A stretch of 64,000 nt of DNA from Neorhizobium alkalisoli (GCF_007829835.1 NZ_VIWP01000005.1:186001-250000); one strand, 5' to 3'. Shown: positions 43,551-53,106, counted from the first letter of the stretch. Notes: generated by a model from the letters alone, not told the origin. Numbers and translations are program-made.

Positions 43551-43892
43551 TTAGCGGCGGGTCATCAGTGCGAAGAGAAAGCCAACGCCGGCCGCAATCG
43601 CAACCGACTGGATCGGATTGCTGCGGATCTGGTTCTCGAGATCACGCTCCAGCGAAACGGCCTGTTCACGGGCAGCTTCGACAACGCCGATCGAGACGTC
43701 AGCAGCCTCGTTGGCAGCTTTGCGGGCTTTGCCGCGCACTTCTGCGGCCTTTTCGTTGCCGACGGCGGCGACGGTCTTGGCGAGCGCAGAAATATCCTCG
43801 CGCAGCTGCTGCAGCTGTGCCTCGATATCCTTAGTGGATGCGGAACCGTTACCGTTGCGGGCGAATTCAGTCGTGGAATTGGCGGCTGGCAT
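43551..43892 (-). CDS. DUF883 (ElaB/YqjD-like) membrane-tethered protein
   Basis: A 113-aa protein. The helical polar region (KDIEAQLQQLREDISALAKTVAA, then KAAEVRGKARKAANEAADVS) ends in a single C-terminal helix with NPIQSVAIAAGVGFLFALMTRR, the DUF883 signature. E. coli homologues YqjD/ElaB are inner-membrane stress proteins that bind ribosomes in stationary phase. ATG 43892 follows GAGGAG at a good distance. A perfect EcfG promoter lies about 195 bp upstream, so it is a predicted member of the general stress regulon. Confidence 0.88.
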   Translation of the reverse strand: MPAANSTTEFARNGNGSASTKDIEAQLQQLREDISALAKTVAAVGNEKAAEVRGKARKAANEAADVSIGVVEAAREQAVSLERDLENQIRSNPIQSVAIAAGVGFLFALMTRR

Positions 43893-44084
43893 GGAAATCT
43901 CCTCTTTTGGGGATCATCGCGGCACGAGGGTCGCGCCGGCTTTGCGAAAAGTCAAATCTCGTGGCGACCAAGCGCGGGAAAAACAAATTCGGCAGATCCT
44001 CGAAAGATACAGCCCATCATCGCCCCCGTTCTTCGTCCAACCGGAATGCCGAAACACATCCTGACATTCAAGCTCCGGGCGGTA

Positions 44085-44109
44085 AACGTCACTGTCGCCA
44101 GATTGTTCC
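44085..44109 (-). promoter_or_regulatory. EcfG promoter of the DUF883 operon
   Basis: Minus strand GGAAC (44109-44105), 16 bp, then CGTT (44088-44085), followed by TACC. It lies between the amidase stop and the DUF883 start, leaving a leader of roughly 180 nt. Confidence 0.82.
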
Positions 44110-44133
44110 CCCAAAAGCTGAGCCCGGCTTGTT

Positions 44134-45528
44134 TCAGCCCTTCGGCGGCTCCGGCCACTGGCTGATCCCGCCATCCCAGACCTCGAATGCTTTCGACAGT
44201 TTCAGCACCAGAAGATCGCCATAACGCGGCCCGACGATCTGCAACCCGATCGGCATGCCGGAGGCAGAAAACCCGCAATTGATCGAGGCGGCCGGCTGTT
44301 CCGACATGTTCCACGGCACGGTGAAGCCGATATGTTCGAAAGGTTTTGCCGGATCATTAGTGGGCGAAGCCCAGTCGGCCGGATAGGAGACGATCGGATT
44401 GGTCGGCGAAAGCACCGCATCGACCGTGGTAAACAGCTTTCCGCAGGCCTTGCGCATCTCGATCGTCTGGTTGAAGCCCTTGACCGCATCGACACCGGAG
44501 ACGAATTCGCCACCCTTCGCCCATTCGAAAATATAAGGCAGGATCAGCGCCTTGCGCTCTTCCGGCATGGTGGCGATATCGCCCCAGAACCGCGCCCGCC
44601 AGAAATTGTCGAGACCATCGAGCATGCCGCGGGTCATGACCGGCCCGACCGGAATAATTTCTGCCCCCGCCACCTCGAACTTTTTGGCCGCCGCGATGAC
44701 CGCCGCCTGAACCTCGTCTTCCGCCGGCAAGCCGATCCCGGCATCCAGCATCAGCCCGATCTTCAGGCCTTTCACATCGATATCGAAATCCAGCCAGTCG
44801 AAATCGTTCGGCGGCAGCGAGGTTCCGTCGCGCCAGTCGGGCCGCGACAGGGTCGCCATCGAGATCGCCGAATCCTCGACATTGCGCGTCATCGGCCCGG
44901 CGCAGCGGCCGACGAAATAGGGATCGACCGGAATACGGCCATGGCTCGGCTTGAAGCCGAACAAGCCCGTCCAGCCGGCCGGCAGGCGCACCGAACCGCC
45001 GATATCCGTGCCGACATGCAAAGGTCCGAAACTCGCCGCCCCCGCCGAAGCGGCACCGGCGCTCGACCCGCCGGGGTTCTGCGACAGATCCCAGGGATTG
45101 CGGCTGAGATGATGGAAGCTGGATAGGCCCGAGGACAGCATGCCGTAATCCGGGCAGGTCGTCTTTGCGAAGATGACGGCGCCATCCTCGCGCAGCCGCG
45201 CCGCAGCCGGCGCATCGGCCTCCGCCGGCTTCAGCTCGACCGCCGCCGTGCCTAATGGCACCGGATCGCCCTTGGTGGCGATCAGTTCCTTGATCGTGAC
45301 GGGGATGCCGTCGAGCACACCGAGCGTCTCGCCCTTCATCCAGCGCTCGGTCGAGGCTTTCGCCTGGGCACGGGCGCTTTCCGGGTCATAGAGATAAAGC
45401 GCCTGAACATGCGGCTCGTAATCCGCCACCCGCTTTTCCACCGCATCCCAATATTCGAGCGGGGAAAGCTTCTTCTGCTGATAGAGATCGAGAATGTCGC
45501 GGATCGTCAGTTTCAAAAGGGCGTTCAT
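44134..45528 (-). CDS. Amidase-signature amidase
   Basis: A 464-aa cytosolic amidase with the Ser-cisSer-Lys triad. Lys is in IPVTIKELIATKG (about residue 79), the first Ser in PGGSSAGAA (near 154), and the nucleophile Ser in GTDIGGSVRLPA (near 179). It cleaves small amides. Its place as the last gene after a binding protein and two permeases of the peptide class suggests it acts on an imported amide, peptide amide or opine-like compound, but this is inference. Confidence 0.93.
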   Translation of the reverse strand: MNALLKLTIRDILDLYQQKKLSPLEYWDAVEKRVADYEPHVQALYLYDPESARAQAKASTERWMKGETLGVLDGIPVTIKELIATKGDPVPLGTAAVELKPAEADAPAAARLREDGAVIFAKTTCPDYGMLSSGLSSFHHLSRNPWDLSQNPGGSSAGAASAGAASFGPLHVGTDIGGSVRLPAGWTGLFGFKPSHGRIPVDPYFVGRCAGPMTRNVEDSAISMATLSRPDWRDGTSLPPNDFDWLDFDIDVKGLKIGLMLDAGIGLPAEDEVQAAVIAAAKKFEVAGAEIIPVGPVMTRGMLDGLDNFWRARFWGDIATMPEERKALILPYIFEWAKGGEFVSGVDAVKGFNQTIEMRKACGKLFTTVDAVLSPTNPIVSYPADWASPTNDPAKPFEHIGFTVPWNMSEQPAASINCGFSASGMPIGLQIVGPRYGDLLVLKLSKAFEVWDGGISQWPEPPKG

Positions 45529-45558
45529 GGCAATCTTCCGGAATATGGCGAGGTAAAA

Positions 45559-46377
45559 TCAGGCTTGAGATTTCGGATCGAGCAGGTCGCGAAGGCCGTC
45601 GCCCAGCATGTTGAAACCGAGCACGGCAAGCGCGATGGCAAGCCCCGGCAAAAGCGCCAGCCACGGCGCCTGACCGAGAAATGTCTGCGCATCCGCCAGC
45701 ATCCGCCCCCAGGTCGGCGCCGGCGGCGGCATGCCGAGACCGAGGAAGGAGAGACCCGCTTCGGTCAGGATGGCAAGCCCGAGCTGGATCGTCACCTGCA
45801 CGATGATCTGGCCGGAAATATTCGGCAGGATGTGGACAAGGGTAATGGTCGCCTTCGAGCGCCCCATGCCGATCGCCGCCATCACATAGTCACGCGTCCA
45901 GATTTGTCGCGCGGCGCTGAGTGTGAGGCGGGCAAACACCGGCACCATGAAGACTGCGATCGCCGCCACCGCCGTCAGCCTGCCGGAGCCGATAAAGGCG
46001 CCGAGCATCATCGCCGACAGGATCGGCGGCACGGCAAAGATGATGTCGCAGAAACGCATCGTGACCAGTTCCAGCCAGCCGCGCCGCATCGCGACGATCA
46101 CCCCGACCGCCGTGCCCGCACTCGCACCGAGCGCCACCGCCAGCACTGCCGTCGACAGCGAATTCCAGGCCCCGACCATCAGCATCGAAGCGACGTCACG
46201 GCCGAACTGATCGGTCCCCAACAGCCCGAAACCCAGCGGCGGCTGCAGCTTGTGCAGAATGTTCATCTTGGCCGGCGGCAACGGCGTCCAGACGAGCGAG
46301 GCAAGCGCCACAGCGACCAGCGCCAGCGTCACCAGAAACCCGATGATCAGAACGGGACGACTAAAAAGCTTTTTCAT
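45559..46377 (-). CDS. Peptide-type ABC permease (DppC-like), set 2
   Basis: A 272-aa permease with FGLLGTDQFGRDVASMLMVGAWNSL, the EAA-like loop VMAAIGMGRSKATITLVHILPNISG and AGLSFLGLGMPPPAPTWGRML, and ending LGDGLRDLLDPKSQA. It overlaps the upstream permease by 4 nt. It forms the second half of a channel with that protein. No ATPase gene sits in this half of the region. Confidence 0.92.
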   Translation of the reverse strand: MKKLFSRPVLIIGFLVTLALVAVALASLVWTPLPPAKMNILHKLQPPLGFGLLGTDQFGRDVASMLMVGAWNSLSTAVLAVALGASAGTAVGVIVAMRRGWLELVTMRFCDIIFAVPPILSAMMLGAFIGSGRLTAVAAIAVFMVPVFARLTLSAARQIWTRDYVMAAIGMGRSKATITLVHILPNISGQIIVQVTIQLGLAILTEAGLSFLGLGMPPPAPTWGRMLADAQTFLGQAPWLALLPGLAIALAVLGFNMLGDGLRDLLDPKSQA

Positions 46378-47321
46378 ACCGCCGTCCTCAATCGCGGATC
46401 GATCGCCAGATAGGCGAGATCGACGAGAAAATTGACGACAATCACCAGCGCCGCGAAAAACAGCACGACATCCTGCATGACGATCAGGTCACGCTGCGAC
46501 AGCGCCTGATAGGCAAGCCGCCCCAGCCCCGGCAGGTTGAAGACGTTTTCGACCAGAACCGCGCCGGCAATAAGAAAGGTGAACTGCATGCCGAGCATGG
46601 TGACGACCGGCACCAGCGCATTCGGCACCGCATGCCGCCAGACGGCAAGGCTTTCGCTCAAGCCTTTGGCGCGGGCGGTGCGGACAAAATCCTCGCCCAT
46701 CACCTCGATCACCGCCGTGCGCGCGACCCGCGTCAACACGCCCGCCTGCGGCAAAGCCAGCGCCACCGCCGGCAAAACAAGCGCCTTCAGCCCCTCGAAG
46801 ACACCAGCATCCCAACCAGGAAACCCGCCTGCCGGCATCCAGCCGAGCATGGTCGAAAAGGCGATGATCAGAAGCAACCCCACCCAGAAGGCCGGCACCG
46901 CGATGCCGATATAGGAAACGAGCCCGATCAGATGATCCACCACCCCATTCCGCCGCCGCGCTGCCGCCACGCCGAGCGGGATGGCAAGCCCGACGGACAT
47001 GACGACCGCCATCAGCGCCAACGGCAGGGTCACCGCAAGGCGCTCCGCCATCAGGCCTGCAACCGGAACGCCATAGGTATAGGACTGCCCGAGATCTCCA
47101 CGAAAGACGCCGGCCAGCCAGGCGAGATATCGCACCGGCAGAGGCTGATCGAGCCCGAGCTGCTTTTGCAGCGCCGCCAGCGTTTCCGGGCTGGCGGAGG
47201 TGCCGAGCATGACGGAAGCCGGATCGCCGGGGAGAAGGTCCATGACGACGAAGATGAGCAGCGAGACCACGAGGAGCGTGATGATCAGGCTTGCGATGCG
47301 GCGGATGAGGATGGCGATCAT
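46374..47321 (-). CDS. Peptide-type ABC permease (DppB-like), set 2
   Basis: A 315-aa permease starting IAILIRRIASLIITLLVVSLLIFVVMD. It has FVRTARAKGLSESLAVWRHAVPNALVPVV, the coupling loop typical of DppB/OppB, and ends DLAYLAIDPRLRTAV. It is coupled by a 4-nt overlap to the DppC-like partner. Separated from the upstream binding-protein gene by about 200 bp carrying a RIME repeat. Confidence 0.92.
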   Translation of the reverse strand: MIAILIRRIASLIITLLVVSLLIFVVMDLLPGDPASVMLGTSASPETLAALQKQLGLDQPLPVRYLAWLAGVFRGDLGQSYTYGVPVAGLMAERLAVTLPLALMAVVMSVGLAIPLGVAAARRRNGVVDHLIGLVSYIGIAVPAFWVGLLLIIAFSTMLGWMPAGGFPGWDAGVFEGLKALVLPAVALALPQAGVLTRVARTAVIEVMGEDFVRTARAKGLSESLAVWRHAVPNALVPVVTMLGMQFTFLIAGAVLVENVFNLPGLGRLAYQALSQRDLIVMQDVVLFFAALVIVVNFLVDLAYLAIDPRLRTAV

Positions 47322-47363
47322 GGGTGCGCTAGATATCCGTCATCGGTTTGAGTTTGGCGCTTT

Positions 47364-47490
47364 GCCCCTCATCCGGCTGCCGCCACCTTCTCCCCGCTCG
47401 CGGGGAGAAGGGCACTTGCGGCGCACTCCCTGCCCCAATCAGGGCACGTCCCCTCGCCCCGCTTGCGGGGAGAGGGTTAGGGTGAGGGGC
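47364..47490. repeat. RIME-like repeat, copy 3
   Basis: Same ends and internal palindromes as copies 1, 2 and 4; the segment before the last stem reads ccccgcttgcggggagagggttagg. It lies inside a presumed operon, between the set 2 binding-protein gene and its permease gene. Confidence 0.85.
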
Positions 47491-47519
47491 GGCCCCACTC
47501 AGTTCGAAGACTGCGAACA

Positions 47520-49046
47520 TCACTCTTCCCAATGCACCTCAGTCAGCACATTCGACGGGATCGGCTCATTCTCCCACAGGCCCTTCAGCTTCGCATCCCA
47601 AATGCCGAGCTTCGGCATGACGAACAGAAACAGCGCCGGCACGTCATTCGCAAGAATGGTCTGCGCCTCGCCGTAAAGCTTGTCCTGTTCGGCCGCATCC
47701 GACGTCGCCTCGACCTTGGCGAGGAGATCGTTGAACGCGGGGTTCTTGTAATTGAAGTAGTAAGGATCGCGGGCATAGATATCGATGTCCATCGGCTCCG
47801 CATGGGCAACGATGGTCATGTCGTAATCGGCGGCCTTCAGCACGTCCGCCACCCATTTCGCCGGAAATTCGGTGGTTTCGATATTCATCGTCACGCCGAT
47901 CTCGGCAAACATCGCCTGCAGGATCTGCGACGAGCGCTGCGCATAGGCCATCTGCGGCGCCTTCATGGTGAAGGAAAAGCCGTTCGGATACCCGGCTTCC
48001 GCCAGCAGCGCCTTCGCCTTGGCCGCATCATAAGGCCAGGTCCCGGTCAGGTCCTTGTAGCCGCGGTCGTTCGGCGTGTAATGGCTGCCGATCGGCGTGC
48101 CGTAACCGGACCATGCACCCTCGACGACAGTGGCGCGATCGACCGCCATCATCAGCGCCTGACGCACCTTCTTGTCGGAAAACGGTTTGCGGGTATTGTT
48201 CATGCCGGCAACGACCTTGAGCTCGGTATTGCCGATCACGGTCGAAAGCTTCTTGTCGCCCTCGAAGGATTTCACCAGTTCCGGCGCGCCGAATTCCGGA
48301 AAGGCATCGACATCACCGGCCTTCAAAGCCGCGGCCTGCGCCTGCGGATCGCCGATGAAGCGGAAGGATGCCGTATCCAGTTTTACCGAAACAGCCTTGT
48401 TCCAGTAATCCGGGTTTTTGGCCAGATCGACCTTGGACCCCTTCGCCCAGTTGACGAACTTGAACGGCCCGGTGCCAACCGGCGTCACCTTGTTGTCGGC
48501 CGCCGATTTCGGCTCAACCATGACGGAGGCCGGCCAGCCGAGCCAATAGAGAAGGCTGCCGGTCGGGCGGCTGAGTGTCAGGATCAACGTTGCCGGGTCA
48601 GGCGTCTCGACCGAAGCGATCGAGGCGAAATAGCGTTTTTGCGGATTGGCACTGTCGGCGCCACGGGCGCGATCGATGGTGAATTTGGCGACCGATGAAT
48701 CGAAGGCGACGCCATTGTGGAACGTCACGCCCTGGCGCAGCTTGAACGTATAGGTCAGACCATCGGGCGAAATCGTCCAGCTTTCGGCGAGCTGCGGCTG
48801 AACCTTGCCGGCCTTGTCGATCGTCGTCAGGCCTTCAAAAATGTTCTGCCAGGTCACCTGGCCGATCATCACCTGTGCGCCGATCGTCGGATCGAGCCCG
48901 CCCGGCTCCACCGCCATGCCGATGACGGCACCGGTTTTTGGCGCAGCGAGCGCATTCGTCGAAAACGATGCGGCCATGCCGAGCACCACAGCTCCGCCGA
49001 TCAGCATCCGGCGCGAAAGCGCGCCCAAAATCCCGGTTGATCTCAT
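47520..49046 (-). CDS. Peptide-type ABC substrate-binding protein (family 5), set 2
   Basis: A 508-aa periplasmic binding protein. The signal region from ATG 49046 (MRSTGILGALSRRMLIGGAV) resembles a Sec signal with a long n-region. The mature part shows WTISPDGLTYTFKLRQGVTFHNG, then KPFSDKKVRQALMMAVDRATVV, and IPSNVLTEVHWEE at the end. The ligand is presumably a small peptide or peptide-like compound. It follows the DppF-like ATPase gene by 114 bp on the same strand and precedes its permeases. Confidence 0.92.
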   Translation of the reverse strand: MRSTGILGALSRRMLIGGAVVLGMAASFSTNALAAPKTGAVIGMAVEPGGLDPTIGAQVMIGQVTWQNIFEGLTTIDKAGKVQPQLAESWTISPDGLTYTFKLRQGVTFHNGVAFDSSVAKFTIDRARGADSANPQKRYFASIASVETPDPATLILTLSRPTGSLLYWLGWPASVMVEPKSAADNKVTPVGTGPFKFVNWAKGSKVDLAKNPDYWNKAVSVKLDTASFRFIGDPQAQAAALKAGDVDAFPEFGAPELVKSFEGDKKLSTVIGNTELKVVAGMNNTRKPFSDKKVRQALMMAVDRATVVEGAWSGYGTPIGSHYTPNDRGYKDLTGTWPYDAAKAKALLAEAGYPNGFSFTMKAPQMAYAQRSSQILQAMFAEIGVTMNIETTEFPAKWVADVLKAADYDMTIVAHAEPMDIDIYARDPYYFNYKNPAFNDLLAKVEATSDAAEQDKLYGEAQTILANDVPALFLFVMPKLGIWDAKLKGLWENEPIPSNVLTEVHWEE

Positions 49047-49160
49047 AGCCCACGCTCCCCTGTTTTTTCGCGATATCGACTGATGATGACCTGACACCTT
49101 AAGGGCATTTCGCAGATGCACAATGCCCCTTGCGGGCAAATCCAAAGCCCGGACAAAGGA

Positions 49161-49910
49161 TTAGCTTCGCCTAAAACCCTCGCTGGCGGCCATCAGCTTG
49201 CGGGTATAATCCGCCGAGAACTCGCGTTTTTCCAGCGCTTGCGCCGGCACGGTCTCGACCACCTTGCCGCCACGCATCACCGCCAGCCGCTCGCACATAT
49301 GGCTGATGACGCCGAGATCGTGGCTGACCATCACGAAGGTCAGATTGCGGTCTTTTCGCGCCTGTTCGAGCAGGTTGAGGATTTCCGCCTGGATCGAGGC
49401 ATCGAGCGCCGAGGTCGGCTCGTCCAAGAGCAGGATCTTTGGCTCAAGGATCAGCGCACGGGCAATCGCCACGCGCTGCCGCTGGCCGCCTGAAAGCTGG
49501 TGCGAATAACGGAAGCGGAAACCGGCGCCCAAGCCCACTTCGTCCAGCGCACGGGCAATACGGGCATCGACATTGTCGAGCCCATGGATCGCCAGCGGCT
49601 CGAACAAAAGCCGGTCCACCGTCTGGCGCGGATGCAGCGAGCCGTAAGGATCCTGAAACACCATCTGCACGGTGCGGTAAAAATTCCGGTCGCGATGGCG
49701 GCCGGAATAGGCGCGGCCATTGACGGAAAGCGAGCCCTTGTCGAAGGCCGCAAGGCCTGCGACGGCGCGCAACAGCGTCGATTTGCCCGAGCCGGATTCA
49801 CCGACAATGCCAAAGCTTTCGCCCGTGCCGATATCGAAACTGACATGGTCGAGTGCTGCGAAATCGTCATAGGTGACGACCATGTCGCGGATGGAAAGTG
49901 CCGATGTCAT
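49161..49910 (-). CDS. Peptide ABC transporter ATP-binding protein (DppF-like)
   Basis: A 249-aa ATPase. Walker A is GESGSGKSTLLR, signature LSGGQRQRVAIARAL, Walker B ILLLDEPTSALDAS, then FVMVSHDLGVI. ATG 49910 overlaps the previous ATPase stop by 4 nt (ATGA) and has GGAG nearby; GTG 49919 is possible. It is short for DppF because the usual C-terminal extension is reduced (SADYTRKLMAASEGF). Confidence 0.94.
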   Translation of the reverse strand: MTSALSIRDMVVTYDDFAALDHVSFDIGTGESFGIVGESGSGKSTLLRAVAGLAAFDKGSLSVNGRAYSGRHRDRNFYRTVQMVFQDPYGSLHPRQTVDRLLFEPLAIHGLDNVDARIARALDEVGLGAGFRFRYSHQLSGGQRQRVAIARALILEPKILLLDEPTSALDASIQAEILNLLEQARKDRNLTFVMVSHDLGVISHMCERLAVMRGGKVVETVPAQALEKREFSADYTRKLMAASEGFRRS

Positions 49911-50770
49911 AGCGACCACTCCGGCTTCCGCTCCAGAACCGGCAGCGGATGCCGGTCGGAGCCGATCTTCGGCAGGCAGTTCAGCAGCCCTTGCGTATAG
50001 GGGTGTTTGGCGCTGGAAAGATCCGCCGAAGGCAGTTCCTCGACCACCTTACCGGCATACATAACGAGAACCCGGTCGCAGAAGGAGGAGACGAGCCGCA
50101 GGTCGTGGCTGACGAAGATCAGCCCCATGCCGCGCTCGGCCACCAGCTTGTCGAGAATGGCGAGCACTTCAAGCTGCACCGTCACATCCAGCGCCGACGT
50201 CGGTTCGTCGGCGATCAGCAGCTCCGGGCCGCAGATCAGCATCATCGCGATCATCACGCGCTGGCCCATGCCGCCGGAAACCTCATGCGGATAAAGCCCG
50301 TAAACGCGCTCCGGATCGCGGATCTGCACTGCCTCCAGCATGGCAAGCGCACGCTTCTTCGCCTCGGAGCCGGATACGCTCTCATGGCTCTGCAACGTCT
50401 CGACGATCTGCCTTCCGATGGTCATGACCGGGTTCAGCGAATACTTTGGGTCCTGCAGGATCATGGCAACCTTCTTGCCGCGCAGGTCGCGTCTTTCACG
50501 CGCTGACATGGTGAGGAGATCACGATCGTGGAAGGCAAGTTTCTTCGCGGTGATCTTCGCATGGCCGGGCGTCAGGCCCATGATCGCCCTGCCCGTCTGT
50601 GACTTGCCGGACCCGCTTTCGCCGACAATACCGAGCCTTTCGCGGCCGAGCGTGAACGAGACGCCCCGCACGGCATTCACCTCGCCGGTGCGGGTCGGAA
50701 AGGTGACGCGCAGGTCTTCGACCGTCAGAAGCGGCCCGCTCTTTTGCGGGTGCACATTCCCCATCTTCAT
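49907..50770 (-). CDS. Peptide ABC transporter ATP-binding protein (DppD-like)
   Basis: A 287-aa ATPase with Walker A GESGSGKSQTGRAI, signature VSGGMGQRVMIAMML, Walker B LLIADEPTSALDVTV and SHDLRLVSSFCDR, plus the family ending KHPYTQGLLNCLPKIG. ATG 50770 has GGAGG 7 nt ahead, and it overlaps the upstream permease by 4 nt. A longer open frame to 50878 lies in the permease and is not coding. It forms a heterodimer with the DppF-like partner. Confidence 0.94.
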   Translation of the reverse strand: MKMGNVHPQKSGPLLTVEDLRVTFPTRTGEVNAVRGVSFTLGRERLGIVGESGSGKSQTGRAIMGLTPGHAKITAKKLAFHDRDLLTMSARERRDLRGKKVAMILQDPKYSLNPVMTIGRQIVETLQSHESVSGSEAKKRALAMLEAVQIRDPERVYGLYPHEVSGGMGQRVMIAMMLICGPELLIADEPTSALDVTVQLEVLAILDKLVAERGMGLIFVSHDLRLVSSFCDRVLVMYAGKVVEELPSADLSSAKHPYTQGLLNCLPKIGSDRHPLPVLERKPEWSL

Positions 50771-51708
50771 TGGCCGGCCTCCTTCGGATCGAGCGCATCG
50801 CGAAGACCATCGCCGAGGAGGTTGAAGCCGAGGCTGACGATCAGGATGGCGACACCCGGCATGCCGGCAACCCACCACTGATCAAGAATGAAACGACGGC
50901 CGGACGCGATCATCGCACCCCATTCCGGCAGCGGCGGCTGCGCACCGAGGCCGAGGAAGCCGAGACCGGCGGCCGTGAGAATGATGCCAGCCATGTCGAG
51001 CGTCACGCGCACGATCAGCGAGGACAGGCAGAGCGGCATGACATGGCGGATGACGATGCGCATCGGCGACGCGCCCATCAGTTTGACCGCCGAAATGAAT
51101 TCCGAATTGCGAAACGTCAGCGTTTCGGCGCGGGCGATACGCGCATAAGGCGGCCAGGAGGTGACGGCGATGGCAAGAACGGCGTTCTCGATGCCCGGTC
51201 CGAGTGCTGCCACCAGCGCCAGCGCTAGCACGAGCTTCGGAAAGGCGAGAAAGATATCGGTGATGCGCATCAGCACCGCATCCACCCAACCGCCGGCATA
51301 ACCGGCGGCGGTGCCGACGATCAGCCCGATCGGCGCGGCGATGACGGCGACGAGGCAGACGACGAACAGCGTCAGCCGCGAGCCGTAAAGCAGGCGCGAA
51401 AGGATATCGCGGCCCTGATCATCCGTGCCGAGCAGAAAACCGGGCGAACCGGGTGGCAAAAGCCGTGAATTGCGCAGGTCGCCCTGCACCGGATTATGCG
51501 GCGCAAGCACATCGGCAAAAATCGCCACCAATACCAGTGCCAGGATGATGCCAAGCCCGATCAGCGCCAGCCGGTTGGCGGAAAACTGCCGCCAGATCAC
51601 ATAGGCGCGACCAAGCCGCGCCTGATGCCGGGATTCCGGCCGGTCGGAAAGCAGCCATGCCCGGCTATAGGGTTTCGGTGCCGTCGCGGTATTCGTCACA
51701 ATGGCCAT
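50767..51708 (-). CDS. Peptide-type ABC permease (DppC-like), set 1
   Basis: A 313-aa permease with GFLLGTDDQGRDILSRLLYGSRLTL, FISAVKLMGASPMRIVIRHVMPLCL and AGLGFLGLGAQPPLPEWGAMI. It starts MAIVTNTATAPKPYSRAW and shares one nucleotide with the preceding permease (TAATG). A 4-nt overlap joins it to the ATPase downstream. Confidence 0.94.
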   Translation of the reverse strand: MAIVTNTATAPKPYSRAWLLSDRPESRHQARLGRAYVIWRQFSANRLALIGLGIILALVLVAIFADVLAPHNPVQGDLRNSRLLPPGSPGFLLGTDDQGRDILSRLLYGSRLTLFVVCLVAVIAAPIGLIVGTAAGYAGGWVDAVLMRITDIFLAFPKLVLALALVAALGPGIENAVLAIAVTSWPPYARIARAETLTFRNSEFISAVKLMGASPMRIVIRHVMPLCLSSLIVRVTLDMAGIILTAAGLGFLGLGAQPPLPEWGAMIASGRRFILDQWWVAGMPGVAILIVSLGFNLLGDGLRDALDPKEAGQ

Positions 51709-52775
51709 TACCGGCTCCTCGTTCTGGGATCGAGCGTCCGGTAGAGGACATCGGAGAAAAGATTGATCGAGACGAACACGACGCCGATGGCGATCGTGCC
51801 GCCGAGAACGGCGTTCATATCGGCATTCTGCAGCGAACTGGTGATGTAGAACCCGAGCCCCGGCCAGGAAAAAATCGTCTCGGTCAGCACCGAACCTTCG
51901 AGCAGGCCGGCATAGGAGAGCGCAATCACGGTCACCATCGGCACCGCGGCATTGCGCAGCGCATGCCGCCAGATGATCCGGCTTTCCGAAAGCCCCTTGG
52001 CTCGTGCCGCGACGACATATTCTTGAGAAAGCTCATTCAGCATGAAGCTCCGCGTCATGCGGCTGATATAGGCAAGCGAGAAATAACCGAGCAGGCCGCC
52101 GGGCAGGATGATGTGGCGGAACAGGTCCCAGGCGACATCCCATTGCGCCTGCCAGATGGCATCGAGCAGGAAGAAGCCCGTGATCGGCGTGAAAGTATAT
52201 TCGTAGACGACGTCGATACGGCCGGGATAGGCGACCCAGCCGAGCCGCGCATAAAAGAGAACGAGCGCGATCAGCCCGAGCCAGAAGATCGGCACGGAAT
52301 AACCGACCAGCCCGATGATGCGGACGATCTGGTCGGCGATAGACCCGCGCTTGACGGCGGCCAGCACGCCGAGCGGTACGCCGATCAGCGCCCCGATGAT
52401 CGTGCCGACCGCCGCAAGCTCGATCGTTGCCGGAAAGACGCGGGCGATATCGGTCATGACCGGATTGGTGGTCAGCACAGACGTGCCGAAATCACCGGAA
52501 AACGCCTGTTTCAGATAGATCCAGAACTGCTGGTAGAGCGGCAGGTTGAGGCCGAGCTGCTCGCGCACCCGTTCCACGACATGCGCAGGCGCCCGGTCGC
52601 CGACGATGGCCAGTGCCGGATCGATCGGCACGACGCGGCCGATGAAGAAGGTGACGGCCAGAAGGCCGAGAAAGGTCGTGGCAGCGGTCACGAGAAACCG
52701 CAGCACGGCTTTGACATAGGACGAAGCACGGCGCCGATTGCGCCGCGTCGCGACTGTCGTTTCGGTCAGAACCAA
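51708..52775 (-). CDS. Peptide-type ABC permease (DppB-like), set 1
   Basis: A 355-aa permease beginning with TTG at 52775, GGAG being 6 nt ahead. It has VKAVLRFLVTAATTFLGLLAVTFF for helix 1, the coupling loop YVVAARAKGLSESRIIWRHALRN, and ends SDVLYRTLDPRTRSR. The periplasmic insertion around 190-215 (YPGRIDVVYEYTFTPITG) is longer than usual. It follows the set 1 binding-protein gene by about 330 bp with a repeat between them. Confidence 0.92.
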   Translation of the reverse strand: MVLTETTVATRRNRRRASSYVKAVLRFLVTAATTFLGLLAVTFFIGRVVPIDPALAIVGDRAPAHVVERVREQLGLNLPLYQQFWIYLKQAFSGDFGTSVLTTNPVMTDIARVFPATIELAAVGTIIGALIGVPLGVLAAVKRGSIADQIVRIIGLVGYSVPIFWLGLIALVLFYARLGWVAYPGRIDVVYEYTFTPITGFFLLDAIWQAQWDVAWDLFRHIILPGGLLGYFSLAYISRMTRSFMLNELSQEYVVAARAKGLSESRIIWRHALRNAAVPMVTVIALSYAGLLEGSVLTETIFSWPGLGFYITSSLQNADMNAVLGGTIAIGVVFVSINLFSDVLYRTLDPRTRSR

Positions 52776-52858
52776 GAAATTCTCCGCATAAGATCGATAA
52801 ATACGGCCATCGAGCCGGCGTCATGCCCGAGCGTCCACAGGGCTATGACAGATGGAAA

Positions 52859-52994
52859 AGACCCTCTCTGGCCTGCCGGCCATCTCCCCCACAAGGGGGG
52901 AGAAAACCTGCCGCGACCGCCTGCCTTGATTGAACCGCAGCGGTGCAGTCAAGTTAAGCCCTCCCCCTTGTGGGGAGGGTGGGGAGGGGTCTTC
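52859..52994. repeat. Palindromic intergenic repeat, related but distinct from RIME
   Basis: gaccctctctgg at one end and ggggaggggtct at the other flank two palindromes, catctcccccacaagggggga and cctcccccttgtggggaggg. Similar lay-out to RIME but different sequence, and found once here. It occupies part of the 331-bp gap 52776-53106 in which no gene is visible. Confidence 0.65.
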
Positions 52995-53038
52995 GCTCCG
53001 CGTGCCACAGCCCTGCGAACATCTATGCCATTCATGTG

Positions 53039-53067
53039 GTCATACTCGGGACAAACCCGAGGATGAC
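53039..53067. repeat. Short palindromic unit gtcat...atgac
   Basis: gtcatactcggg and cccgaggatgac are nearly perfect inverted arms around acaaa. Short elements of this form are common between rhizobial genes. It is next to the set 1 binding-protein stop and could act as a transcript 3' stem. Confidence 0.5.
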
Positions 53068-53106
53068 GTCAAGCAGGCGACGATGATGCCGGCGTGTGGA
53101 CCGACC

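Noticed and set aside
52859..53067. Clustered palindromes as a CRISPR array or phage attachment site
   Set aside because: Units differ in sequence, no regular spacers, no cas, integrase or tRNA gene near.
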